Source: Agelaius tricolor
Lineage: Eukaryota; Chordata; Aves; Passeriformes; Icteridae
Assembly (NCBI GenBank): GCA_023055355.1
Contig: JALJCS010000007.1
Location: 4,204,001-4,268,000, forward strand
DNA length: 64,000 nucleotides
Reading direction: 5' to 3'
Positions 23,564 to 35,469 of this stretch are shown here, in pieces. Positions within the stretch are counted from its first letter, which is position 1, and the number at the start of each line of letters is the position of its first letter. Below the pieces are notes generated by a model, which had not been told where the DNA came from, made no database searches, and was given only the letters and a program-made list of their open reading frames with translations. Position numbers and translations under genes: made by a program.

Positions 23564-26466
23564 AAGGGATGGATCCCCTGGGAAGGGATGGACTCTGACA
23601 CCCAACAGAGATTGCACAAAAGATGTCCAAGCACCTCTCTGTCACCTCAGGCACAGTCTGGCTCTCAGAGAGCCTGAGGAGGACAGGGAAGGGTGGCTCA
23701 GCTCTCTCTGTGCTAAAGGCAGGCTGCAGCACAGACAGACCCTCATCTGCCCCACTTGGAGATAACCAGATAAAGAAGAAGGAGCACAAAGTGAAGCAAG
23801 TTTTACTAACTTGTGGCTGTCATAACCTTTGCTTCCTCACAGGAATTACCTCCCTTGACCTACCATCCACTTCAGAGCCTTCGTTAACCTTCTTTAACCT
23901 TCTTTAAATTAGAAATTATAATGTAGGCTTGGAAAAAATAAGGGGGGAAAAAAGAGATAATCCCACTGAGACATGAATCTCCAGCTGATAGAAGCAGACA
24001 TTGATTCTGTCAGCCAAGGGTTTGACCTGTGATGCCAAAACTGGAAAGATGCTCTTACCAGAGGGGTTAATTCAGACAACTCTTTTAAAATGCAAATTTT
24101 CTGCTTTTTGCTTTTCTTGATTTCAAGCACAGCCAAGCAGGGGCTGTAATTAGAGAATGGGTAGTCGGCACTGTTCACCAGTTGTGCGTAAGCTTTAAAC
24201 TAATAACTCAGCAATTAGAAGAAAAATGAGCAGTAATTACACACATTTTACTCACTGCTAGACAGATGGAACATTTTCTGCTCGTTATTGGCAAACTGTC
24301 ACTGCGTTTATTTCATTTTTAGTGTTTACTGTTTGTTGTAGTTTGATTAGGAATAATTACAGGCTAGGAAAAATATGAAAGAAATGAACAGCCTTTTCAT
24401 TTTTACATCCTTAAAGTGATACAGCCATTTCTTCCCCCATTTTCTCCAAGATGAACATGCTCTCTGTTTAAAACTTCATTAAAATCAGGCTGCACCTTCT
24501 GGAGCTTGGTGAAAAAAAGGATTAGGGCAGTGCAGGAAAGACCATCCTCTCCAGAATGGCTGATAAAACACTGCTGGGGTCACAGGCAGCTTCCCTGGTG
24601 GGCACTGCTCCATATTGCCAAGCTATTGCATAAATTGGTTTATATTTATTGCAGCGACAGGGCTTTAGTCAAAAGGGGCATCTGAGGCAGATCCCTGCCC
24701 ACAGCTGCAGGGAAATATCAGTGTCCTTACCCAAGGTAAGCAGGAAAACACAAGAGGAGTCCTGGAGGTAGGACTTTCATTTTCCCACCTTGCTGGAGTT
24801 TGTTTCCCTATCCCCTCCTAGCTAATTCTGGATTTCTGAGCCTTTATGTTGAACAAACTGTGCCTTACTCCCAATCTTTGGGGATGATTTGAGGGAAGGG
24901 AGGGGTTTCACCTGTGCAGAGCAAAGTATCCAAAGTTTCCAAAGGAACCAGGCACTTGGAGAGATTTCTAAATACTCAAGCTTTGAACCAGGGATAAAGA
25001 CTTCCTGGTTTAATTCTATTCATGACAAGGTTTTTCTAAGCCTCTACCTGAAACATTTAGAGAAAAAATGTGGAGGTCAGAGCTCATTCCTTCCTCAGTT
25101 CCAGCATGACTGAGGTCCTTGCACAGCCCCTGCCTGCACCAGACTCCTGGATATCACTGACATTTTTTATAGATAGGATTGGGAAAAAAGCAAATGAATG
25201 TTGCTATCAATACATCCTTCTGACATTACAGACTAAACAGACATTGTGACAAGGTGTGGGGGGTGGGAGGTGGATCAAGCCTGCTTTGCCTCAGGAATCC
25301 ATTCAGTGATTGTGTAAGGTCTGAAGGCCAAGGCCCAAACAATCACAATGTGAAGATTTCCTCTGCTTTGCTTCAAATATCTCCGGCACAATTTTATTCA
25401 TCAACCTTCCAACTGTCTCTGCCTTCTTTACATCTAGGTTGTTTTTTTTTTTTTAAATAAAGGATCAAAGCAACAAACCTGAGGAAAAAAAAAGGATAAT
25501 TAATTTCCCAGCAAATATAATGGGATTTGAATGTTGGGAATGGGGTGAACCACTGATAAATTGATTTAAATTCACTGACGCACATAATCTAATAGCACTG
25601 GAAGGAATAACAATGCTAATGAAGTCCTAGGAAAATCCAAACTAGTCCTGTTATGAAATCTGGCTGCAAACTTCACATGAGACAGAAGTGGATAATCTCC
25701 CATTTATGTACTGCCTTGGAAAAGTTTCCTGGCTCTATGGTAGCACCTTTAGGGCAATGAAATTTTGGCATGACTCATAAATCCTGCACTAGTCAGGTTG
25801 GAATGGACAATCTTATCACTGGGAAAGTTTTCCCACTGCCAGCCTTTTTGTCTGGTACAAAGCTGCCAGGCACTGTATCCACCTCTCCTTTCACAATTCA
25901 TAGCCAATGGTTTTCTCAGCAACACTAAATAAATGTTCTCCCTGATGCCACAACTGAACATGAATGAACCCTACAGCACAAGGCATCACATGAAGCAGCT
26001 TTTTCAAGGCCTGAAACATACAGTAGCACTGAAATAGGTTTCCTTGCCAAGAAAAAGAAAATTGTCTTTGAATGCATATTATTTTAAGACTTTTCTGAGT
26101 GCTCTTTACTTATAGTTTCAAGTTTTTCTCCAGAATAATGAGCAGTGGATTCTTCTTCTACACTGCCAGCTGAAAGACCAAACAGAGGCTCTACAGACCT
26201 GGGAGGTAGAGATGATGGAGGGGAAAAAACACCATCAGTACAGGAGCAGGACAGAGGCTTTGATTGTTGCAGCAGTAGAAAGCAACAAAATAGTAATGGC
26301 AAAGAAATGGAAACCAGGAAAAATGGCTGAAAGAGCAAAGACTGTGCACTAACAGAGGACTTCAAATGATGCAGCAAAACATTCACTACAAGGCATTGGT
26401 GCTTTGGCGCATGAGGCAATTCCTACTTATGAGGCTGTTGTGGAAATTTCTAAAAGAAAAAAGGTC
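23564..26466. other. Unique sequence, possible conserved element
   Basis: A tandem CGTTAACCTTCTTTAACC duplication lies at 23880-23905. The stretch 24178-24420 has several homeodomain-like words (AGCAATTAGA, AGTAATTACAC, AATAATTACAGG) and little simple sequence. An 81-base open segment with splice-like borders is at 24655-24735. A T run is at 25442-25454. No gene can be supported. Confidence 0.45.
24655..24735 (+). other. Speculative internal exon-like segment
   Basis: A T-rich run ending in TTATTGCAG precedes an 81-base stretch (27 whole codons) that is open in one frame only and is followed by the strong donor-like GTAAGC. The translation (RQGFSQKGHLRQIPAHSCREISVSLPK) resembles nothing I know. 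Such chance arrangements are common in 64 kb, so this is a pointer for RNA data, not a call. Confidence 0.1.
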
Positions 26467-27120
26467 AATCATAGAATCATAGAAAGTACAGAAAAATGGA
26501 ATGGCCTGGATCGGAAGGGAGCTTAAAGATCACCTGATTCCAAACCCCCTGCCATGGGCAGGGACACCTTTCACTGTCCAAGGCTGCTCAAAGTTTCACT
26601 CAACCTGATCTTGAACACTGCCAGGGATGGGGCAGCCACAGTTTCTCTGGGCAACTCATGCCAGGGCCTCACTACCCTCCCAGGGAGGAATTTTTTTACA
26701 ATATCCCATCTAACCGCACTCTCTGGCACTGGCAGCCATTCCCTGTGTGCTGTCCCTGCATGCCCTGGAAATTGTCTCTCTCCAGCTTTCCTGGGGCTCC
26801 TGCAGGCCCTGCAAGGCCACCCTGAGCTCAGCCCAAAGCTTCTCCTGTGCAGGTGAACAATCCCAGCTGTGCCAGCCTTTCCTCCCAGCAGAGCTGCTCC
26901 ATCCCTCTGCCCATCCTGGAGCCTCCTCTGGGCTCTCTGCAGCAGCTCCAGCTCCTCCCTGGGCTGGGCCCAGGCCTGGGGCAGCTCTGCAGGTGGGGAA
27001 TCACCTGAGCAGGGCACAGGGACAGAATTTCCCCCTTTCCTGTGGCCCTCACTGGGGGATGAGCCCAGGACACAATTGGCTTTCTGGGCTGCAAGCAGAC
27101 ATTGCCAGCTCATGTCCAGC
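26467..27120 (-). mobile_element. Long CR1 LINE 3' region, antisense
   Basis: It starts with ATCATAGAATCATAGAA, passes CATGGGCAGGGACACCTTTCACTG, CAAGGCCACCCTGAGCTCAGCCCAAAGCTTC and GGGAATCACCTGAGCAGGGC, and ends in GCCAGCTCATGTCCAGC. Read on the minus strand it is the same subfamily as 22931-23563 and extends to the same 5' point. A 180-codon open frame on the minus strand (26571-27113) follows the sense direction; its C-terminal WHELPRETVAAPSLAVFK resembles the end of the CR1 ORF2 product. It is a LINE relic, not a host gene. Confidence 0.95.
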
Positions 27121-27360
27121 CTTTGTCTAGGCTATATTTATCCAGCCTTATGTTGGAAGGCAATTTCGAGTAGGTGGGGAACTGGAAACCAGCTGGTTTT
27201 TTATTATTTCTGAAGTTGGAACAAACATGATCCAACAGAGCTGAGACACTACACCAAGGCAAGCTTCTGCCCAGCAAACAGCAGCTGGAAATTGTCCTTG
27301 CAAAATTATTCACTCCCTGAACACTTGGGAGCACAGTCCTGGCAACCACAGGTTATAGAA

Positions 27361-27428
27361 CTCTCTTTTTATATCTTAAATTCATAATAACCCACTCTCT
27401 TTTTGTATCTTAAATTCATAATAACTCA
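27361..27428. repeat. 34-bp tandem duplication
   Basis: Two head-to-tail copies begin CTCTCTTTTT and continue ATCTTAAATTCATAATAAC; they differ at about two positions. A partial third TTCATAATAA follows at 27431-27440. Confidence 0.95.
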
Positions 27429-28411
27429 CAATTCATAATAAATTTTAATTTCCTTTTAGCTGTGCTCTGAAAGGAATAACATAAAACCACTGGCAGTTTC
27501 ACATTTCACAATTTCAATAAAATTTGGAAAACAGCACTTTCCTCATGGTGACAGAAGAAAGAGAATTTCTGTCTCGTTGTAAAGCTGTGCTGTTAATGAT
27601 ATTTAATTACCCACGCTTAATTACACCTGGCACTCTCCATCTTTGGCTCCTAAGGATTTTCCTAGTTAGATGATTAATGTGCATATAAGTGTGGAAAATT
27701 TCAAAGCTGGGGCTTAACCTTGGCACTAAGCATGGCAAACTCCAGCATCTGCACACTCATAGCTGGGCTCCATTTCTTTCTTGCACTTTATCAGTACAAA
27801 GGTACTTTGATAGCAGAGGTAACATTCCACAGAGGGGAAAAAAAGAAGTCCTATGAAATTTGCTTGAATCATTTATTTTTCCCCCCTAATTAAGGTTTTG
27901 CACCAGGACACCAAGCAGAAGCACAGATTTTGGACACTTAATTTGATCTCCACAGGGAGAGTTAAAGAAAAATAACAATTTTTATAAATGTGCTGTAATA
28001 ATTGAGTGTTGTACATAGCATTCAATAAACCTGAAATAATTATAACAAACTTCTTCTTACCTGGCAGAACCCAAGGGCACCTCTTATCTACTTTTTTTTT
28101 TAATAGATCATAAGTCTCTAATTTCTATTCTACTCCAATATGTAGCAGTTTTGTAAATTATTCTCAGAGCATCAAAACTGTGCTTCATCAGGGTCTCCAC
28201 AGGAACCTGCATTATTAATTACATGTTATATAACATTTGAATAGTATTCCTGAATGGCTTTCAGAGCAATTTTTAGAATATCCTACTTATGTCCTGGAGG
28301 ATAAATGTGAATATTAGAAGTCCATAAGGAGTGACCTGTTCTGACCAGAGTTTTGGTTTTGTTTTTTTTTTTTTTTTTTTTAAGATGGCACAAGTAGGAT
28401 GGAATTATAAT

Positions 28412-28450
28412 TATACATATATATATGTGTACATATATATATATATATAT
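28412..28450. repeat. TA-rich dinucleotide microsatellite
   Basis: Alternating TA with a TGTGTAC interruption, about 39 bases. Confidence 0.93.
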
Positions 28451-29029
28451 GGCAACACTAAGTCTTTGTAAAAGATTTTGCAACAATAGCACTGGGTCAT
28501 GTAGTAAAGTTAAAACTTTATTCTGGAGTAGAGCTTTTGTTTGGAGTTGCATGAGATTTGGGCTCCTCAGTTCTTGTATCTGGTTGCAGAAGAATAAATT
28601 AAATTCATGTTTTGGTATTGCAATCCACCAAGTGACACAGAATAGTTTTATGGAGATCATTTTATGTTTGTTTTGAAAGAAAAAAGGTGCCTAAACTGAA
28701 GTTGTTTTAATTCCATTCCATCTACAACTCTAATCAAAGAATCCCACTGGATAGAAAATAAATAAATAGACAAATAAATACACAAGCAGATTGATACATA
28801 AACTCTTGAGAAATAATCAGACTCTCTCTCTTTCCCTTGCAAGAGTTTCAAAAATGACCAATGTCTTTCAGCTTAAAAAAAGTGAAAACACCCTCAATTT
28901 CATTTATCACTGAAGTTCCTGTCACAGTTTACAGCTGCACCATCACAAACAGAGCAAAAAGTTAAACAGCCTTGGAGAACCCAAAATTGTTCCCTGGCAA
29001 ATAGAAGCAAATAATCATTAATACTGGCA

Positions 29030-29206
29030 CAGCCCTTCCAGCCCATCAAGGCCAAGCTGTGACTGATTCCCACCTTGTCCCCAGCCCAGAGCTTGGAGTG
29101 CCACATCCAGGCCTTCCGTGGGCACCTCCAGGGATGGGGACTCCAACCTCCCTGGGCAGCCTCTTCCAATGCTTAACAACCCTTTTCATTCAGAAATCCT
29201 TCCTAA
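29030..29206 (-). mobile_element. Short CR1 LINE 3' end, antisense
   Basis: CAGCCCTTCCAGCCCATCAAGG, CCACCTTGTCCCCAGCCCAGAGC, GGGCACCTCCAGGGATGGGGACTCC and CTGGGCAGCCTCTTCCAATGC mark an antisense CR1 of the subfamily of 7133-7341. It ends in AGAAATCCTTCCTAACA. Confidence 0.87.
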
Positions 29207-29937
29207 CACAAACTTTCAAAATGTGATTGCTTATCTTCAACCCAAACATGTGGAAAAGTGCTTTAAATAGCATGAAAACCTGAAGGAAGAGTAGTTTGTT
29301 AGGCAGAAAAGCAAGACCAGAGAAAACAACAGGTCATGGATGAATTAGCCCTTACAAAGCAGGTTTACTTCAGCAGGAACACAACAAAATTAAAATTCCC
29401 TTTACTCTTCCAAGCAAAACCCTCGTGGGCTTGGAGCAGGTATTTATGAACTGGTTCTTGCTGACTGTGCCAGAACACCAACTTCTTTGCTGAGCAAACT
29501 AAACTAATTGTTGCTCCAATATGAAAGCAGATATTCCCTTTCCCACTTCTGACTCAGCTTCGAGTGAAATAATTTCTCCATGTATTAAAGAGGCAGACAA
29601 CCAATGCAATTTCACAGCCAACTTCTTGCAAATATTGATCCAAGGCAACTCCATTAATGGGTTGTTTTATTAATGTGCTTTGTCAACTTTATTAACCACT
29701 ATTCATGAGGACTCTGTCCTAAGGGTTTTCCTCTCAAAATTAAAATGAAGTGAACAAGAAGAAAAGCATCCCACAGTTACTTGTGCATTTTTATAAACAA
29801 AGGTGATTATTAAAAATCTTTTGGTAGAGAGAGAAGCTCAACTTTTCCTCAGCATTTCTCAGGGTACTAAGATACATCTCATTGGTGAGGTTTGCTTAGT
29901 TTCACCCTCTTTACATGACTTGGGGATTAAAAATGAG
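29207..29937. other. Unique AT-rich sequence
   Basis: No repeat, RNA or coding signal recognised. TTATTAATGTGC and TTTATTAACC words at 29668-29700 give it a homeodomain-site look. Confidence 0.45.
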
Positions 29938-30466
29938 ATATGAGTCAGCAATGTGCTCTTTCATCCCAGAAAGCCAATTGTATCCTGGGCTACATAAAAA
30001 GAAGTGTGGCTCTGAGGTCAAGAGAGATGATTTTCCTCTTCCACTTCAGTCTGTATCCAGCTCTGGGGTCCCAGAACAAGAATAACATGAACTTGTTGGG
30101 TTGGGTCCAGAGGAGGACCACAAAAATGGTCAGAATGTGGGAGCACCTTTCCTGTGAAGAAAGGCAGAGACAGTTGGGGTGGCTCAGCCTGGAAAAGAGA
30201 AGACTTTGGGGAAACATTATTATTATTGCTTCTAAGTCTGCAAGGTGCGGGAGGCTTATAGAAAACATGGAGACTCTCTGCCAGGACCTGTAGAGACCAA
30301 AGAACAATGATTTAAAACTGAGAGAGGGTAGATCTAGAATGGACCTAAAGAAGAATTATTTTTTACTTTAAGAGTGGTGAGACACTGAAAGAGATTATCC
30401 AGAGAAGCTGTGGCTGTCTCATACCTGGAAGTGTTCAAAACCAGGTTGGATGGGGTTTGGAGAAAA
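29938..30466 (+). mobile_element. CR1 LINE, 5' part of an LTR-split copy
   Basis: Sense CR1 text runs from GAGTCAGCAATGTGCTC, through GAAAGCCAATTGTATCCTGGGC, GTCCAGAGGAGGACCAC and GGGTGGCTCAGCCTGG, to TTCAAAACCAGGTTGGATGGGG. It stops at GGTTTGGAGAAAA, where an LTR begins, and resumes after the LTR at 30929. The joined order matches a normal CR1 3' region without loss of bases. Confidence 0.93.
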
Positions 30467-30928
30467 TGATGCCTCAGGTTTGAGCTTTTCTATTTTTTCA
30501 GATTCTGTGCTGCTTTACTGTGTAGTTCTGAGCTTCATATTCTGGGATGGTGAGCTGTCTGCACAGGGCAGGGAGACAAAACAATTCCTGCTCCAGCTGG
30601 GCACCAAGGACAAATGATCCAAATCTCAGCCCCAGAGCACAAACCCCGTGGGCTGGAGAGAGAAAAACAAGCAGGGTGGGACTGCAGGGGCTAAAGCTGG
30701 AATGGGACGATGAACTGCAAGATGCAAATGGAGCAGAACTGATCCCAGGGACAGACCCCGTGCCCGGCCGTGCATTTTGGGGCCATTTTGGTTCATCTTG
30801 GGTGCAGCCCTGGCTGGGCTCTTGTGCTGCCCAAGGTGCATCCATGGAGGAGATGCTTTGAATAAATCCCTGCTTTATTCTTTAGCTCTGCCCAGCCTCT
30901 GCTCTGGGTCAGCCTTCCCAAGGCATCA
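30467..30928 (+). mobile_element. Solo LTR of an endogenous retrovirus, copy 1
   Basis: The 462-base element starts TGATGCCT and ends AGGCATCA, a perfect 8-base terminal inverted repeat with the TG...CA ends of retroviral LTRs. An AATAAA polyadenylation signal is at 30861-30866. Flanks are AAAA before and AAAC after, an imperfect 4-base target duplication. By eye it is about 97 percent identical to 38729-39185. Because CR1 sequence resumes directly after it, no retroviral interior is present and it is a solo LTR. Orientation is taken from the polyadenylation signal near the right end. Confidence 0.88.
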
Positions 30929-31006
30929 AAACTTGGTCTAGTGAAAGATGCCCCTGCCCCTGGCAGAGAGGTTGCACTTTAATGGCCTCCTGCAACCCAA
31001 ACCAAC
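30929..31006 (+). mobile_element. CR1 LINE, 3' part of the LTR-split copy
   Basis: ACTTGGTCTAGTGAAAGATGCCCCTGCCCCTGGCAGAG is the usual CR1 continuation of GGATGGGGTTTGGAG at 30450-30463, and the end TGCAACCCAAACCAAC is the CR1 terminus. This shows that the LTR landed in an existing CR1. Confidence 0.9.
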
Positions 31007-31512
31007 ACTTAATAATCATCAATATAAAAGAGTAGCAAGCCTTTTTGAAGAAATTCATAAACTCCTTGGAGATCTGGATAAGACTTTGGAATGCCTTGCT
31101 GGTTGAGGAAAATGTCATTCTGTTATATTTGTTTTTCCCATATTATGCAGAGGGATTAAAGAAGGCTACTTACTTCAGAGCCAGAACACAACTGAAAGTG
31201 CAACAAGACCTTCAATTTTGTTTTACAGACAAAAAAAGCTCATTACAGATAATCTCAACTTTAAAAAAATTCTGTTGACCATCACAAATATCTGCCTTAA
31301 TCCTAAATATTTCAACACTCATTTTAGAAGCTGGTTTCTAAAGGGCTTCAGCAGCTTTAGACTCAGACTGTGCTGCATGGGTCTGCAGCAGTTCTTCCAT
31401 TAATACATCTAAATACTTCTGCTGTATTTTTAAGAAGAAGGTAATATCAGGAATACTACTGGAAGTTGAATTAGAAAGACAGCTGAGCTGAATCCTATTT
31501 GTTACTCCAGAT
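31007..31512. other. Unique sequence, nothing recognised
   Basis: AT-rich host sequence between two CR1 copies. A TTTTGTTTTACAG acceptor-like word at 31218-31228 is followed by no convincing exon. Confidence 0.45.
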
Positions 31513-31673
31513 AGAATCATGGAATGGTTTGGGTTGGAAAGGACCTGAATGCTCATCCAGTGCCACCCCTGCCATGGGCAGGGACACCTTCCACTGTCCC
31601 AGGCTGCTCCAAGCCATAAAGTCCAACCTGACCTTGGACACTTCCAGGCATGGGGCAGTCACATCTTCTGTGG
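31513..31673 (-). mobile_element. Short CR1 LINE 3' end, antisense
   Basis: It starts AGAATCATGGAATGGTTTGGGTTGG and runs through CATGGGCAGGGACACCTTCCACTG to GACACTTCCAGGCATGGGGCAG. It agrees closely with the consensus phrases seen in other copies. Confidence 0.92.
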
Positions 31674-33765
31674 ATAAATATATCTTTTATCTTTTGAGTT
31701 TTCCCCTCAAGGAAGCCAAGTCCTTTCAGCTAAAGTGTGTATATGAATGAAGGGCAACTAGTAGCACAGAGTTCAATTAGCCCAGGGTTCAAGTGCAAGT
31801 GACCTCATTGTGAATCAATAGCAGTGTTTAACTAATAAAAATAGAATGAATTTATGGCCCCACTGAAGTCAGAGGACATTTGCAACTTGCTTCCATCTCC
31901 AGACTTAGAAAGAAAAGTCACATACCTGCCCTGCTGAGCTGATGTAACTTCCTTTCCCTCATGCCTTCACAGATAATTTGTCTCTCTTACACTACACACA
32001 GAAATCCTGGGGTTTGCTGTCCCCATCATCCTTTCCCTTGAGCACTGACCACTGCAGAGCATCCCTGGAGCTCAAGGGAGAGCATGAGAGGACATTTCTA
32101 TTTCCTCACAGCCACTTGCTGCCTGACCAGTCCTACTCATCCCAGGCCAGTTACTCAGCACAGCTCCATCAGTGGGCTCCCTTTCTTCTTAACATGAGGA
32201 ACAAAATCAAAATCTTTGCCAGCTCATTCTACAGCTTCTCTAGAAAATTCACATTTAGAAATGTTCAGTGTGAAGTGAAGCCAAGGAGAAAAACAATCCC
32301 CCCAAAAAATTAGTTTTTCAGGGACTGTGTCACTGCTGAGGGAGAGGGAAGTTTACCAAAGGAAAGTTGCCTTTTAACTCCAGTTTTTTCAATATGAGAA
32401 AAGTCTCTGATAGAGTTGACAAATGGAAAACAAATTTTCACCAAGTATAACAACTTAATAGGCTTTTCTTCATAAAATATTAATCTACTTGCTTCCCTTG
32501 ACCTTTTTTTAACATTTTTCTCCCATTTTGTCTTCCAGCTAGAGCCTTGGTAATGGTGAGGAACAGAGAGGTGCTAAACAGTGATGAAGACGGCAGTGAA
32601 TGTGTTTGCTTTTATGGCCTGCAAAAATTCTCCATGGGTACATTTTGAAAAAGGCACAGGTTGTATTAATAGGTGTCACACAAAAAGAATCAGGAGCAGG
32701 AAAAATTACTAAAGAAAAGATATAATTTTAGCAGTAAGGTGGCTGGATGAAGGTGAATGTTAAACTGAACAGATGATGCCTTGCCAAGTGACTCTTGTAA
32801 CAGCTGCTCTAAACCAGACACCACCAGAACAGTGAATATAAAGTTATTGATGTTACTAATTGTACTGTGTCTCATTTTGCACCATTGTTCTGTCAGGTTC
32901 CTGCAGAAATTTCTGACAAATACACTACTTACACTTTTCAGCCAGCTAGTAGCATTTTAACATGCCATTCTCAGGGGGAGAAATAAAAAGTGAAAATCTG
33001 AGCTATTTTGAAAAACTTGCTTCATTAGGAACGGGTCCACTGTCACATACAAGAGCATTTCATTCCCCTGGCTGCTGTGAGAAAAGTAAAATAAATTATT
33101 AGACACAGGAAAAAAATGTAGAACAGAGGCAATTTTTCATTCCACTTATTAGTAGCTAGAACTTTCCTGACAGGAGCAGGCAGTGACCCCTTCCCCCAAG
33201 GAGAAATCAGCCATAGGATGGTGGCCAACACTTCCAGAAACATCCTCCTACCTTGCACCTGAGAGATAGAGGCTGGCACTCAGCAAGGTTTTCAAAACAG
33301 CTGGAGGTCACAAATGCACTTGTGTCCCCTTTATTTAACTCCTTTCCTAAAGGTCAGAGAGAGGAGCAGTGGAAAAGTCAGGAGCTGAGCTCAGTTTTGA
33401 GCTGATCTGAACCCCAGGATGACTCTTGGTACATTCTCCCTGCCATCAGCATTACACTGCTAAGAAATAGAGCTGAGCATTAAAGGGCATTGTTTTGGTG
33501 GGATTATGAGCAGAAGTGTTCTTAGATAAAGAAAAATAACTCCTCACTTCTGGCCTGGAGTCCAAACAGCAACCTGAGGAATGAACTTTCCAGCCTGATT
33601 AAATAAGCCAAGGCCCTTTGTCACAGAAGCAGCATCTGTTCCAGGAAGAGCCAAAAAATATTTTTGCTGATTCATTTGCTGCCTATCAAGACTGAATTAT
33701 GAGCCTGTCTCAGAAAAGAAAATGAAATTATCATCAGAAGTTTTTACATGGAGATTTTTGTGACG

Positions 33766-33802
33766 ATATATAGAGATATATATAGATATATAGCTATATA
33801 TT
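33766..33802. repeat. Degenerate GATATA/TATA low-complexity patch
   Basis: Alternating GATATATAG and TATATA words, about 37 bases. Confidence 0.9.
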
Positions 33803-35463
33803 TAGCTCATTTGCTCTTCAAGGTTAAAACAGAATAATTGTGGCTGAACAAATACTTCCCCTGGCAAGCACAAACAGAATTTCAGTCACACTTTCTGTGC
33901 AGAAGAGTTGGAAGGCAAGGTCAGAGTCGTGCTCAAACTAAGATTTAAAAACTCTGATTTCATAGAGTCTTTATACAGGAATGCTTTAGAAATGTTCATA
34001 ACCACAGCTTTTGTTGGTGGCTTCACAGCTTTATTGCCAAAACTCATCAGCTGTCACAGATGAGCTAATTTGGGGGGCAAGGGGTGAAAGAGCAAAGATG
34101 ATTCTACATGGGTCAAGTTGCTAGCAATTAAATTTGTAAGGTTGCAATTAAAAAAATAAAATACTGTTAACTAAATTTGAAAGCACAGACCAGATTAAAA
34201 ACAGATCAAGCCAGTGAGGTATCACATCTTTTTCAGGCCTTAACAGAAAAAACAAAGCAAGGTGTTATTCTTGATTCAGCAAAGCCACACAAAAGCTAAT
34301 TATCTGGTATTTCTAAATTACTCACAATGTTCCCTGTCCATCATTTGGAAATGGCTTGTTAATGCTTACCTGGTAAATATGACATGTCTGGGTAAATGCA
34401 AATATGTGGCTAAAGAAACACTGAGACAGCCAAGCTAAATAAAGTCCATTTGAAAGGGCAAAGTGTGTTCCATATTTTACACATGTGGATAAGTAGAAAG
34501 GTTGACATCAGATAAAGATGCAAAGCTGGGAAAGGATTGTGAGCTTCAAAGCCAATGAGTGCTTGGGAAATTGAACACAGGGACTGGGTTATATAGTTGA
34601 GGATTCAGCTGAGCAGCCCACAGAATTGGAAAATTGTCTTTTGATTATTGGTATATGTGGCTGATTTAATACAAAGAATCTGGATGATGCATAGAATAGG
34701 ACCCTCCTTGTACTCCCTATCCAGTACAGAATAAATCAGCTTTCAAATATATTTCATATGGAAAGAGTTGAGCAAGACAGACAAGGTTAAGTGAAGGAAA
34801 AAAAAGGGCTGACTATCAGGTAAATAACACACACTGACTGAACTGATGGCAGAAAATAGGAGTGTTGTGGATTTATGGGTGAATTTATGTATTTGTCAGC
34901 AAGAGTGAATCTGGTTGACTTCCCAGAAATACCAAAGTACAAATAGGAGGTCTGTTAAACTGCTCACGAAAAACCTGCTCACATTAAAATCCCATCAGGC
35001 ACAATTATTTGTGATCCCATTATCCCAGACACAGAAAAGGTGAAATAGAAAGGACCTAGTACTACATATGTAAATAAAGGGACACCCAAGCCATGTTCTC
35101 TACAAGAACTTCCAACATTTCATCTGAGTCTGCTCTGTCTGCACCATGCTGATATTTCATCCCAAGCATTTCAAACCCAATTCTTCACCTCATGCACTTT
35201 AAACCCTTCCCATTGCACACTCCAAAGAAGTCACAGGATCCATCCTCTGACCTGGCTGTTAGACCTCCCTGTTCTATCGTAACATCCTCTTCCCTCCTTT
35301 TCCATCTTCAAATCTCCTCTGTGCCAGTCCCCCAACAAAGGCAGATGAGAACCACAGGCTACTGCCCCAAATGTCAGTGGCCCATGAGCTGTTATTACCA
35401 CCATCAGACCTTTCCAAGTTTATATCTTACCAAGAATGTCATGAGACATCAGATGGAGTTATG

Positions 35464-35469
35464 GTGCTC
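35464..35469. repeat. Target-site duplication, left copy
   Basis: GTGCTC lies directly before the LTR TG and is repeated exactly at 35889-35894. Confidence 0.9.

Larger units (their letters stand above)
27121..29029. other. Unique AT-rich stretch, no gene seen
   Basis: It holds a 34-bp tandem duplication (27361), a homeodomain-like patch at 27590-27690, a T run at 28362-28381 and a TA/TG microsatellite (28412). No coding signal is seen. Confidence 0.5.
31674..35469. other. Unique AT-rich stretch, no gene seen
   Basis: A TATA-rich patch lies at 33766-33802. The plus-strand open frame 35192-35650 (152 codons) runs into the LTR at 35470 and has no domain that I recognise. No gene is supported. 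Confidence 0.5.

Noticed and set aside
22861..23789. Several overlapping open frames of 78-162 codons
   Set aside because: All lie over a CR1 copy and its edge; equivalent frames recur at the other copies of the same subfamily.
26571..27113. Minus-strand open frame of 180 codons
   Set aside because: It lies wholly in a CR1, in the sense direction, and its C terminus resembles the CR1 ORF2 product. It is a transposon relic and not a host gene.
30498..30861. Open frames of 104-115 codons on both strands, repeated at 38801-39122
   Set aside because: They lie inside solo LTRs, which do not normally encode proteins in these families, and occur in both directions at once.
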